A stretch of DNA of 64,000 nt. It comes from Pseudomonas sp. v388. GTDB lineage: Bacteria; Pseudomonadota; Gammaproteobacteria; Pseudomonadales; Pseudomonadaceae. Under the pieces are notes generated by a model. That model was not told the DNA's origin, made no database searches, and saw only the letters and a program-made list of their open reading frames with translations. Shown here one piece after another: positions 43,492-51,459 of this stretch; positions within the stretch are counted from its first letter, which is position 1, and every line of letters begins with the position of its first letter. The translations under genes and the position numbers were made by a program. The DNA lies in NCBI RefSeq assembly GCF_003935425.1, contig NZ_RHQN01000008.1, forward strand, positions 186,001 through 250,000, in the 5' to 3' direction.

Positions 43492-44364
43492 ATGCAATGG
43501 TCGCCGGTTTCCGAGCACCGTTTCATGCTGGCCGAAGGCCCGTTCTGGGACGGCCCGCAACAAACCCTGTACTGGGTCGACATCGCCGCACGTCTGGCTT
43601 GCCGACTGGTCGAGGGCCAATACCGCCAATGGCGTCTGCCTGAGCCGGTTTCCGCATTCATTCCTACCGAGCGTGGCGACGCACTGGTGACGCTGGCCAG
43701 CGGTGTCTATCGCCTCGACCTGGATTCCCCGACGGTAAGCCTGCAACGCCTGTGCGTGGCCGACCCGACGCCGGGCAATCGCGCCAACGAAGCCCGCTGC
43801 GACGACCAGGGCCGGCTGTGGGTCGGCAGCATGCAGAACAACCTCGATGCCCACGGCGGTGACTTGCCGCTGACCCGGCGTTCCGGCGCGCTGGCCCGTG
43901 TCGAGGGCGACGGCAGCGTGACCCGCTTGCTGGAAGGCCAGGGCATCGTCAACACGTTACTGTGGAACGCGGCGGGGGACGAACTCTACTGCGCCGACAC
44001 ACTGGACGAGGTCATCTATCGTTATCCGCTGCAGGCCGACGGCAGTCTAGGCGAGCGCTCGATCTGGGCCGACCGGCAGTCACGCGGTTCGCCGGACGGC
44101 TCGGCCATGGACGCCGATGGTTATGTGTGGAACGCCCGATGGGGCGGCGCCTGTTTGCTGCGTTTTGCGCCGGATGGCAGCCTGGACCGCGTCGTCGAGC
44201 TGCCGGTCAGCCATCCGACGAGTTGCGTTTTCGGCGGACCCGACCTGCAAACCCTGTACGTCACCAGCGCCGCGCCCGCCGATGCTCATGGCACGTTCGA
44301 CGGCGCGGTGCTCGAGGCGCAGGTCGGGGTGAGCGGCTTGCCCAGCCGCCGTTTCGCCGGCTGA
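43492..44364 (+). CDS. SMP-30/gluconolactonase-family sugar lactonase
   Basis: Hydrolyses a sugar lactone to the aldonic acid in oxidative sugar breakdown. 290 residues forming a six-bladed propeller. Metal-site features: AEGPFWD (Glu16 region), NRANEARCDDQGRLWVGSM, VNTLLWN and SPDGSAMDADGYVWNARWGG. No signal peptide, so cytoplasmic. With the following dehydrogenase and the AraFGH importer it would perform the second step of non-phosphorylative L-arabinose (or galactose) oxidation. AAAGGA precedes ATG 43492. Confidence 0.9.
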   Translation: MQWSPVSEHRFMLAEGPFWDGPQQTLYWVDIAARLACRLVEGQYRQWRLPEPVSAFIPTERGDALVTLASGVYRLDLDSPTVSLQRLCVADPTPGNRANEARCDDQGRLWVGSMQNNLDAHGGDLPLTRRSGALARVEGDGSVTRLLEGQGIVNTLLWNAAGDELYCADTLDEVIYRYPLQADGSLGERSIWADRQSRGSPDGSAMDADGYVWNARWGGACLLRFAPDGSLDRVVELPVSHPTSCVFGGPDLQTLYVTSAAPADAHGTFDGAVLEAQVGVSGLPSRRFAG

Positions 44365-44394
44365 ACGAGTGGCTTGCTTCCAGGAGGAACGAAC

Positions 44395-45213
44395 ATGGCA
44401 TTACCCCTGACTTTGCCGCCGGCTCCCGAACCGGTACGCGGCGAGCGTCTCAAGGGCAAGGTGGTGCTGGTGACCGGTGCGGCACAAGGCATCGGCGAAG
44501 CCATTGTCGCCTGCTTCCAGGCTCAGCAGGCCCGGCTGGTGATCAGCGATGTGCAGGGCGACAAGGCGGAAATCCTGGCTGCGCGCTGGCGAGAGCAGGG
44601 CGCCGAGGTCCAGGCCGTCACCGTCGACGTCACTCGCCAGGATCACTGGCGTGCCATGGTCAATCTGGCGCTGGAGCACTTCGGCCGCGTCGACGTGCTG
44701 ATCAACTGCGCAGGGGTCAACGTGTTCCGCGATCCACTGGAAATGACCGATGAAGACTGGAAACGCTGTTTCGCCATCGATCTGGACGGCGCCTGGTACG
44801 GCTGTCGCAGCGTGCTGCCGAGAATGATCGAGCAGGGCGCGGGCAACATCATCAACATCGCCTCGACCCATTCCAGTCACATCATTCCAGGCTGTTTTCC
44901 GTATCCGGTGGCCAAGCATGGCCTGCTGGGGTTGACCAGGGCGTTGGGCATCGAATACGCACCCAAGGGCATTCGCGTGAATGCCATTGCGCCGGGCTAT
45001 ATCGAAACCCAGCTCAACGTCGATTACTGGAATGGCTTCGATGATCCTCAGGCCGAGCGGCAGCGTGCGTTTGATCTGCATCCGCCGCGACGGATCGGTC
45101 AGCCGGTCGAGGTGGCAATGACGGCGCTGTTTCTGGCCACGGATGAAGCACCTTTCATCAACGCCAGTTGCATCATGATCGACGGCGGCCGATCAGTGCT
45201 CTACCACGAGTGA
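44395..45213 (+). CDS. SDR-family sugar dehydrogenase (probable L-arabinose 1-dehydrogenase type)
   Basis: 272-residue short-chain dehydrogenase: cofactor loop TGAAQGIG (27-34), NCAGVN, and the catalytic triad S157, Y170 and K174 (YPVAK). D52 in VISDVQGDK favours NAD over NADP. It would oxidise the sugar to its lactone, the substrate of the preceding lactonase. AGGAGG precedes ATG 44395; an upstream TTG in frame is rejected. The exact sugar is inferred from the neighbouring AraFGH-like transporter. Confidence 0.85.
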   Translation: MALPLTLPPAPEPVRGERLKGKVVLVTGAAQGIGEAIVACFQAQQARLVISDVQGDKAEILAARWREQGAEVQAVTVDVTRQDHWRAMVNLALEHFGRVDVLINCAGVNVFRDPLEMTDEDWKRCFAIDLDGAWYGCRSVLPRMIEQGAGNIINIASTHSSHIIPGCFPYPVAKHGLLGLTRALGIEYAPKGIRVNAIAPGYIETQLNVDYWNGFDDPQAERQRAFDLHPPRRIGQPVEVAMTALFLATDEAPFINASCIMIDGGRSVLYHE

Positions 45214-45241
45214 CACTCGGTTACATTGCCGCCTTTCGCAA

Positions 45242-45256
45242 TATGGTATGACTATT
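45242..45256. promoter_or_regulatory. GntR-like operator B before araF
   Basis: TATGGTATGACTATT, sharing GTATGAC and the flanking dyad bases with operator A at 43261. It lies 85 bases before the araF start, a usual promoter position. Confidence 0.55.
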
Positions 45257-45319
45257 TCACGGGTTGCGGTCGGCGACGAGCGACACCCGTCCTCTCACCG
45301 CTGAACGCTGTAGCTATTC

Positions 45320-45330
45320 AATAACAATAA
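45320..45330 (+). promoter_or_regulatory. A-rich Hfq/Crc-type motif before araF
   Basis: AATAACAATAA abuts the GGAG ribosome site of araF. It fits AANAANAANAA exactly. Confidence 0.6.
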
Positions 45331-45340
45331 GGAGTTAGCT

Positions 45341-46345
45341 ATGTTGAGTCGTCACGGGATTCGTTCCCTGTGTTGTGCCGCTGTCACCACCGCCATTCTG
45401 GGCAGCAGTGGCGCCCTGTTCGCCGCCGAGAAAGTGAAGATCGGCTTTCTGGTCAAGCAAGCCGAAGAACCCTGGTTCCAGACCGAATGGGCCTTTGCCG
45501 AGAAAGCCGGCCGGGAGCATGGTTTCGAAGTGCTCAAGATCGCCGTTCCCGATGGCGAGAAAACCCTGGCCGCCATCGATAACCTGGCTGCCAATGGCGC
45601 CAAGGGCTTCGTGATCTGCCCGCCGGATGTATCCCTGGGCCCGGCGATTGTCGCCAAGGCCAAGGCCAACGGGCTGAAAGTCATGGCGGTCGATGACCGT
45701 TTCGTCGATGCCAAGGGCAACTTCATGGAAGACGTGCCATACCTGGGCATGGCGGCCTTCGAGGTGGGCCAGAAACAGGGCGAGGCCATGGCCGCCGAGG
45801 CGAAGAATCGCAACTGGGACTGGAAAGAAACCTACGCCATCATCAACACCTACAACGAACTGGATACCGGCAAGAAGCGCACCGACGGTTCGGTGGATGC
45901 GCTGAAGAAAGCCGGCCTGCCGGAAAACCAGATCCTGTTCACGGCGCAGAAAACCCTCGACGTACCGGGCAGCATGGACGCCACCAGTTCGGCGCTTCCG
46001 AAATTGCCGGGCAGTGCCAAAAACCTGATCATCGGCGGCATGAACGACAACACCGTGCTCGGCGGCGTGCGCGCCACGGCCTCCAACGGTTTTGCCCCGG
46101 CCAACGTCATCGGCATCGGCATCAATGGCACTGACGCGATCGATGAGTTGAAGAAAAAGCAGAGCGGCTTCCACGGTTCGATGCTGCCCAGCCCGGACAA
46201 GGAAGGCTACGACACGGCCTACCAGATGTTCCTGTGGGTCACTACCGGCAAGGAGCCGCCCAAGTACACCGCGATGGACGACGTGACACTGATCACTCGC
46301 GCCAACTTCCAGGAAGTGCTGACCAAGATCGGTCTGTGGAAGTGA
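45341..46345 (+). CDS. araF: L-arabinose-type periplasmic binding protein
   Basis: 334 residues with a signal peptide (LCCAAVTTAILGSSGALFAA) and an AraF-type mature body: KIGFLVKQAEEPWFQTEWAFAEKAG at about 31-56, VICPPDVSLGPAIV, VMAVDDRFVD, IINTYNELDTGKKRTDG and IIGGMNDNTVLGG. It captures the sugar and delivers it to AraGH. GGAG before ATG 45341. A hairpin follows the stop, likely limiting read-through to araG. Confidence 0.93.
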   Translation: MLSRHGIRSLCCAAVTTAILGSSGALFAAEKVKIGFLVKQAEEPWFQTEWAFAEKAGREHGFEVLKIAVPDGEKTLAAIDNLAANGAKGFVICPPDVSLGPAIVAKAKANGLKVMAVDDRFVDAKGNFMEDVPYLGMAAFEVGQKQGEAMAAEAKNRNWDWKETYAIINTYNELDTGKKRTDGSVDALKKAGLPENQILFTAQKTLDVPGSMDATSSALPKLPGSAKNLIIGGMNDNTVLGGVRATASNGFAPANVIGIGINGTDAIDELKKKQSGFHGSMLPSPDKEGYDTAYQMFLWVTTGKEPPKYTAMDDVTLITRANFQEVLTKIGLWK

Positions 46346-46352
46346 GGTAAGC

Positions 46353-46376
46353 AAGGGGCCTGGCTCCAGGCCCCTT
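46353..46376 (+). terminator. Hairpin between araF and araG
   Basis: AAGGGGCCTG / CCAGGCCCCTT arms, GC-rich and 10 bp, with a 4-base loop, 8 bases after the araF stop. It is followed by ATTCC, so only a weak U tract. It probably lets the binding protein be made in excess over the ATPase and permease. Confidence 0.55.
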
Positions 46377-46422
46377 ATTCCTGCGAACTCATGCCAGCAG
46401 GGCCAGGCGAAGAGGAAGAGTC

Positions 46423-47946
46423 ATGCAACAGGCTATCGAGTTACAACCGGCGGGCGGTGCGTTGCGCTTCAACGGCATCGGCAAGAGCTTTCCCGGTGTG
46501 AAGGCATTGTCCGACATCAGTTTCGAAGCGCGGCCGGGCAGCGTGCATGCCCTGATGGGCGAGAACGGTGCGGGCAAATCCACGCTGCTGAAGATCCTGG
46601 GCGGTTCCTACCAGCCCAATAGCGGCACCCTGCAGATCGGTGAACAGACTCACCACTTCAAATCCACCGCCGACAGCATCGCGGCAGGCGTGGCGGTGAT
46701 CCACCAGGAACTGCATCTGGTGCCGGAAATGACCGTGGCTGAAAACCTGCTGCTGGGCCATATGCCCAATCGTTTCGGGTTGATCAACCGCGGCGCATTG
46801 CTGCGGCGCGCGGGTCAATTGCTCAAGGGCCTGGCCGACGAAATCGATCCGGGCACGCGGCTGGGCGATTTGTCCCTGGGACAGCGCCAGCTGGTGGAAA
46901 TCGCCAAGGCGATGTCGCGCAATGCCCACGTCATCGCCTTCGATGAACCCACCAGCAGCCTCTCGGCGCGGGAAATCGATCGGTTGATGGCGATCATCGT
47001 CCGCTTGCGAGACGAGGGCAGGGTGATCCTGTACGTGTCGCACCGCATGGAGGAGATCTTTCGCGTCTGCGATGCGGTCACGGTATTCAAGGACGGGCGT
47101 TTCGTGCGCACCTTCGAGCAGATGGCGGACCTGGATCACGACCGGCTGGTGACCTGCATGGTCGGCCGCGATATCCAGGACATCTACAATTACCGGGCGC
47201 GTCCGCATCAAGGCCCGAGCCTGCGGGTCACCGGCCTGCTGGGGCCGGGCCTGCAGGAACCGGTCAGTTTTGCCGTGCAAAAGGGTGAAGTGCTGGGCTT
47301 CTTCGGCCTGGTGGGCGCCGGGCGGACCGAGCTGTTCCGCCTGTTGTCGGGGCTGGAGCGGATCAAGGCCGGCACCTTGCAGCTGGACGGCGCGGCGCTG
47401 AACCTCAAGTCTCCCCGCGACGCCATTGCCGCCGGAATACTGCTGTGCCCGGAAGACCGCAAGAAGGAAGGCATCGTGCCGCTGTCCAGTGTCGCGGAGA
47501 ACATCAACATTGGCGCGCGGCCTCGCCATGTGAACCTGGGCTGCCTGATTCAGGGCCGCTGGGAGCGCGACAACGCGCGCGAACAGATTCAGTCGATGAA
47601 CGTCAAGACGCCCAATCCCGAGCAACAGATCATGTACCTGTCAGGCGGCAACCAGCAGAAGGCCATTCTCGGCCGCTGGCTGTCGATGCCGATGAAAGTG
47701 TTGCTGCTGGACGAACCGACCCGTGGCATCGACATCGGCGCCAAATCCGAGATCTACCAGATCATCCATAACCTGGCCGAACAGGGCATCGCAGTGATCG
47801 TGGTGTCCAGCGACCTGATGGAAGTGATGGGGATTTCGGACCGGATTCTGGTAATGAGCGAAGGCGCCATCACCGGTGAACTCAACCGCGACGAGGCTGA
47901 CGAGTCGCGACTCTTGCAACTGGCTTTGCCACGCACGCGCGGCTAA
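46423..47946 (+). CDS. araG: L-arabinose-type ABC transporter ATPase
   Basis: 507 residues with two nucleotide-binding domains. NBD1 has Walker [10 protein letters not shown], signature LSLGQRQL and Walker [13 protein letters not shown]2 has the usual degenerate GLVGAGRTE in place of Walker A, with LSGGNQQK and [12 protein letters not shown]. Text and order (araF-araG-araH) match the arabinose transporter. AGAGGAAGAG lies before ATG 46423. No A-rich AAN motif is evident here, unlike its neighbours. Confidence 0.94.
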   Translation: MQQAIELQPAGGALRFNGIGKSFPGVKALSDISFEARPGSVHALMGENGAGKSTLLKILGGSYQPNSGTLQIGEQTHHFKSTADSIAAGVAVIHQELHLVPEMTVAENLLLGHMPNRFGLINRGALLRRAGQLLKGLADEIDPGTRLGDLSLGQRQLVEIAKAMSRNAHVIAFDEPTSSLSAREIDRLMAIIVRLRDEGRVILYVSHRMEEIFRVCDAVTVFKDGRFVRTFEQMADLDHDRLVTCMVGRDIQDIYNYRARPHQGPSLRVTGLLGPGLQEPVSFAVQKGEVLGFFGLVGAGRTELFRLLSGLERIKAGTLQLDGAALNLKSPRDAIAAGILLCPEDRKKEGIVPLSSVAENINIGARPRHVNLGCLIQGRWERDNAREQIQSMNVKTPNPEQQIMYLSGGNQQKAILGRWLSMPMKVLLLDEPTRGIDIGAKSEIYQIIHNLAEQGIAVIVVSSDLMEVMGISDRILVMSEGAITGELNRDEADESRLLQLALPRTRG

Positions 47947-47964
47947 ACACGGTCTGCGACCATG

Positions 47965-47976
47965 AACAATAAGAAA
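47965..47976 (+). promoter_or_regulatory. A-rich Hfq/Crc-type motif before araH
   Basis: AACAATAAGAAA, four AAN triplets, precedes GAGG and the ATG at 47986. Confidence 0.55.
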
Positions 47977-47985
47977 GAGGTGCGT

Positions 47986-48951
47986 ATGTCTACCGAAACC
48001 AGCCTGCGGGCTCCCCGCCAGGGCTTGAACCTGCGCCGGTTCGTCGATGAATGGGTCATGTTGCTGGCGGCATTGTGCATCTTTGTGCTCTGTGCCGTAT
48101 TCATCGATAACTTCATGTCGCCATTGAACATGCGCGGCCTGGGGCTGGCGATTTCCACCGTCGGCATTGCCGCCTGCACCATGCTGTACTGCCTGGCGTC
48201 CGGCCACTTCGACCTGTCGGTCGGTTCGGTGATCGCCTGTGCGGGGGTCATCGCCGGCATTGTCATCCGTGACACCGACAGCGTGGTGCTGGGCGTGAGC
48301 GCAGCGTTGGCGATGGGTGTGGTGGTGGGCCTGATCAACGGCATCGTGATCGCCAAACTGCGCATCAACGCGCTGATCACGACCCTGGCGACCATGCAGA
48401 TCGTGCGCGGCCTGGCCTACATCTTCTCCAACGGCAAGGCGGTCGGGGTGTCCAACGAAGACTTCTTCGTGTTCGGCAACGGCCAGCTGTACGGCGTGCC
48501 GGTGCCGATCCTGATCACCATCGCCTGCTTCGTGTTTTTCGGCTGGCTGCTCAACTACACCACTTACGGCCGCAACACCATGGCCATCGGCGGCAATCAG
48601 GAAGCGGCGTTGCTGGCGGGCGTACACGTGGATCGGACCAAGATCATCATCTTTGCCGTCCACGGCTTGATCGGCGCATTGGCCGGGGTGATCCTCGCTT
48701 CGCGCATGACCTCGGGCCAACCGATGATCGGCCAGGGCTTCGAGCTGACGGTGATTTCCGCCTGCGTGCTGGGTGGCGTCTCGCTCAGCGGCGGGATCGG
48801 CATGATCCGCCACGTCATCGCCGGGGTGTTGATTCTGGCGATCATCGAAAACGCCATGAACCTGAAGAACATCGACACCTTCTACCAATATGTGATTCGC
48901 GGCACGATTCTTTTGCTGGCGGTCATCATCGACCGCATGAAACGCCGCTGA
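47986..48951 (+). CDS. araH: L-arabinose-type ABC transporter permease
   Basis: 321-residue inner-membrane permease with about eight to ten hydrophobic helices (MLLAALCIFVLCAVFI, GIVIRDTDSVVLGVSAALAMG, VPILITIACFVFFGWLL, VLILAIIENAMN). It carries the EAA-like loop ALLAGVHVDRTKI and the start of the sugar-permease motif SCVLGGVSLSGG-like text. ATG 47986 follows GAGG; an in-frame ATG at 47962 has no ribosome site. Last gene of the transporter operon; a REP pair follows. Confidence 0.93.
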   Translation: MSTETSLRAPRQGLNLRRFVDEWVMLLAALCIFVLCAVFIDNFMSPLNMRGLGLAISTVGIAACTMLYCLASGHFDLSVGSVIACAGVIAGIVIRDTDSVVLGVSAALAMGVVVGLINGIVIAKLRINALITTLATMQIVRGLAYIFSNGKAVGVSNEDFFVFGNGQLYGVPVPILITIACFVFFGWLLNYTTYGRNTMAIGGNQEAALLAGVHVDRTKIIIFAVHGLIGALAGVILASRMTSGQPMIGQGFELTVISACVLGGVSLSGGIGMIRHVIAGVLILAIIENAMNLKNIDTFYQYVIRGTILLLAVIIDRMKRR

Positions 48952-48968
48952 CAGTCCCGGCTCGCCGC

Positions 48969-49031
48969 TTTGCCAGCAAGCGGGTACCTACAATTGCATC
49001 GAATGCCTGTAGGAGCCCGCTTGCTGGCGAA
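48969..49031. repeat. REP pair (REPIN-like) after araH
   Basis: Inverted near-copies of TGTAGGAGCCCGCTTGCTGG: the left arm runs 48969-48992 (reverse), the right arm 49008-49031. A typical Pseudomonas extragenic palindromic element, also seen near 54.6 and 63.2 kb. No REP transposase (RAYT) gene in the window. Confidence 0.8.
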
Positions 49032-49047
49032 GGCGAACTCAAGCCCG

Positions 49048-49857
49048 TCAAGCCCGGCGAACCACCACCTCCAGATAATCCGACGGCACCACCAACGAGT
49101 CAGGCCCGGCTCGATTCATGCGCGAAATCAGTTCGATCAGCTCGGTCTGCAATGCACTGGCCTGTTCTTCCTCCAGCCTGCCGAACGCCTTGTGCACCGG
49201 ACCGTACCAGCGACGGAAGATATCCACGAAGTGCTCGGGCGAGCGATAGCGGAAGTTGAACTGGCGCAGTGTCGTGTCGATGGCGTGGGCATCGGCGCCG
49301 AACAATTTCTGCAGGTGGGATTCGACTCCCCATTGCAAGGGCGAAGCGACCCCGGCGGGCAGCGGTGCGTAGCGGCCCAGCACCTTGAACATCTGGCCAA
49401 TGAAGCCCTCCGGCGTCCAGCAGGTCAGGCCGATGCGACCGCCCGGACGGCAAACCCGGGAGAGCTGTGCCGCAGCGCGGACCTGATCAGGCGTGAACAT
49501 GACGCCGAAAGTCGACAACACCGCATCGAAACTGGCGTCCTCATAAGGCAGGTTTTCCGCGTCGGCTTCCAGGAAGGTCACATCGAAATGCTCGGCCCGG
49601 GCGCGTTCCCGACCTCGTTCCAGCAGCCCGCAGACGTAATCGGTGGAGGTGACCACACAGCCCCGTCGCGCCGCCGCCAGCGTGGCGTTGCCGTTCCCGG
49701 CCGCGACGTCGAGCACGGTTTCGTCGTAACGCAGGTCGCAGGCCTCGGCCAACAGTTCGCCGGTGATGGCCAGGGTGGTGCCGATCAGGGCGTAGTCGCC
49801 GCTGCTCCAGGCTTCGCGCTGGCGCTCCTTGAGCGCTTGAAGATCCAGGGTGTTCAT
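49048..49857 (-). CDS. Class I SAM-dependent methyltransferase
   Basis: 269 residues. The SAM-binding motif VLDVAAGNGNATLAAARRG (near 48-66), the acidic TSTDYVCGLLERG, the ADAENLPYEDASFDAVLSTFGVMF motif and RVCRPGGRIGLTCWTP are those of the Methyltransf_11/25 group. Substrate unknown. ATG 49857 has CAGGTAA upstream. It stands alone between a REP pair and the XRE gene. Confidence 0.88.
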   Translation of the reverse strand: MNTLDLQALKERQREAWSSGDYALIGTTLAITGELLAEACDLRYDETVLDVAAGNGNATLAAARRGCVVTSTDYVCGLLERGRERARAEHFDVTFLEADAENLPYEDASFDAVLSTFGVMFTPDQVRAAAQLSRVCRPGGRIGLTCWTPEGFIGQMFKVLGRYAPLPAGVASPLQWGVESHLQKLFGADAHAIDTTLRQFNFRYRSPEHFVDIFRRWYGPVHKAFGRLEEEQASALQTELIELISRMNRAGPDSLVVPSDYLEVVVRRA

Positions 49858-50053
49858 GAGTCGTTACCTGTCGTGGCAGATTGAGGATGCGAGGATCCTG
49901 CACTGCAAGTCGGGCAACGGTGTGAGGCGTCCAAGGCTCATCACGGATTGGACGAAAAGGCCCGGCGTCGGGAGCGCTCGCTTGACAACCCTTGAGCATA
50001 GTCGCATTGGGCGCAGGCGCCGTATCGGCCGCCACGCGGCTGACCGAAAGGGC

Positions 50054-50503
50054 TCAGATCAACCGTGACGTCATGTAGATCAACCGCACGGCCGCGATGG
50101 TGATGGCTTCGGCATCGACCTTGATGTGTTCCAGTTGCGACTTGTCGGCATCGGCGCCCTGACTGCGCGCATCTACCAGGCGAGCCATGTGATAAAGATT
50201 CTGGGTCACTTCGTGCAGGCTGCCGTGCAGGCGATTGATGGCCAGGTTGAGCAGTTCCGGACTGTCGAGGGGCAGCGTTTCATTGGAAGAGATCGAGCGT
50301 TCCCGGCTAAAGCCGGTCACCACATAGGTGACGTCGACACCTGCGGCGGAGATGCGGGAAAGGTAGTCGGCCCGAGGCGAGCGGATACCGTTCTCGTAAT
50401 TGCCCTGGGCGTTGGTCTCGACCCCACCGATGGCGCCCATTGCGCTTTGTGAGAGTTTCAGCCTCAGCCTTTCTCGCTTGAGCCGGGGGCCTATACCAGT
50501 CAT
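50054..50503 (-). CDS. XRE-family (Cro/CI-type) regulator
   Basis: 149 residues with an N-terminal helix-turn-helix (LKRERLRLKLSQSAMGAIGGVETNAQGNYENGIRSP-type, about 8-45) and a C-terminal helical part of unknown function (LLNLAINRLHGSLHEVTQNLYHMARLVDARS). AGGAG precedes ATG 50503. No phage genes surround it. The GTAC array 165-210 bases upstream could be its own operator. Confidence 0.82.
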   Translation of the reverse strand: MTGIGPRLKRERLRLKLSQSAMGAIGGVETNAQGNYENGIRSPRADYLSRISAAGVDVTYVVTGFSRERSISSNETLPLDSPELLNLAINRLHGSLHEVTQNLYHMARLVDARSQGADADKSQLEHIKVDAEAITIAAVRLIYMTSRLI

Positions 50504-50835
50504 TCGTCACTCCTGAAAAATTGCTCGTCGGCCGCACGCCGGCAACATCGACTTCAAGGGAAGAACAGGCGCACCCGGCGCCGACTTGAAAGCCTGCGAC
50601 AGAGGGAAAAGGTGCGCCTACAACATGTCTACACAATCGGCCCGGCACCCTGTTGGATGATGGCACATTGTACCCAAACGCAACGATGAAGTGGTACGGA
50701 GTTGTACGAACTTGTACCGATTTAGCTACTACTTTGACCTTGATGAGAGTCCTTCGCGCCAAGCGGGCGACAGGCGGCGCCAGTTTCAGGTCAAGACGCC
50801 GTTCCCCCCTGACGCCGGATCAGGGCCAAATCGGT
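50504..50835. promoter_or_regulatory. 332-base gap upstream of the XRE gene
   Basis: Non-coding; contains the XRE promoter, a long leader and the GTAC array at 50670-50717. A TACAAT-like -10 (minus strand, near 50668-50673) may drive the XRE gene. No small gene is convincing. Confidence 0.5.
50670..50720. repeat. Periodic GTAC array upstream of the XRE gene
   Basis: GTAC occurs at 50670, 50694, 50704 and 50714. The last three are in imperfect decamers (GTACGGAGTT, GTACGAACTT, GTACCGATTT) with an exact 10-base period, one helical turn. It suggests a multi-site operator, possibly bound by the XRE protein. Confidence 0.55.
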
Positions 50836-51459
50836 TCAGCGACAGCGTGCGCCGGTGTTGCGGCTCCATCGGTCGGCGGTATCGGCAATGGCGTCCGCCA
50901 GTTTGGCGACAGCCCGCTGGTGGGCGACGATCAGGTTGTCCATGCCTTCACCGGCCGGCTCGTTGATGACACTGCTGCAAGTGAGGTTGGCGCGCTTGCT
51001 GCCGGCCACCGCGTCGCCGTTGCGCAGGCTCAGCGTCCACACCACGTCGATCAACGCATAGTTGTTCGGTGCCGATTCGAAGCGACGCACGTCGGTGCGC
51101 ACCGACATGACCGGGCGCCCGCTGTCCTTGGGCAGCCCGGCCATGTCACGGCCGCCGAAGCGCTGTTCAAGCTGGGCGGTCAGTGCGTCGTGGAATTCGT
51201 CACCCAGCGGCGAACCCCAGCGTTCGGTATCAAGGATACCCAGGCTGCCGTTGCCCTGGCGCACCACCAGCGGCGGCTGGTCGACCTGGACCGGCATCAG
51301 CACCGGCAGCATCTCGAACTGGAACGCAGCCGGTTGCCCGGACGAAGACCCGGCCTCGCTCATCGGGGCGATCAGCGTGTAGTAGCGGGTCTGCGGTGAC
51401 GAACAGGCGGCCAGGCCCAGGGTGGCGGCCAACAGGATGGAGGTAAGGCGCAGGTTCAT
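50836..51459 (-). CDS. pqiC: PqiC, outer-membrane lipoprotein of the Pqi lipid-transport system
   Basis: 207 residues. Signal LTSILLAATLGLAAC with lipobox LAAC, acylated Cys19, Ser at +2 (outer membrane). The ABC_trans_aux/PqiC body is recognisable from RYYTLIAP and a C-terminal region VTKLADAIADTADRW-like. It forms the outer-membrane end of the PqiB tunnel. ATG 51459 overlaps the pqiB stop (ATGA). Confidence 0.9.
   Translation of the reverse strand: MNLRLTSILLAATLGLAACSSPQTRYYTLIAPMSEAGSSSGQPAAFQFEMLPVLMPVQVDQPPLVVRQGNGSLGILDTERWGSPLGDEFHDALTAQLEQRFGGRDMAGLPKDSGRPVMSVRTDVRRFESAPNNYALIDVVWTLSLRNGDAVAGSKRANLTCSSVINEPAGEGMDNLIVAHQRAVAKLADAIADTADRWSRNTGARCR

Noticed and set aside
50307-50762. 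151-residue minus-strand frame across the XRE gene start
   Set aside because: It overlaps the XRE gene in another frame, and its N-terminal part covers the GTAC array; no protein family matches.
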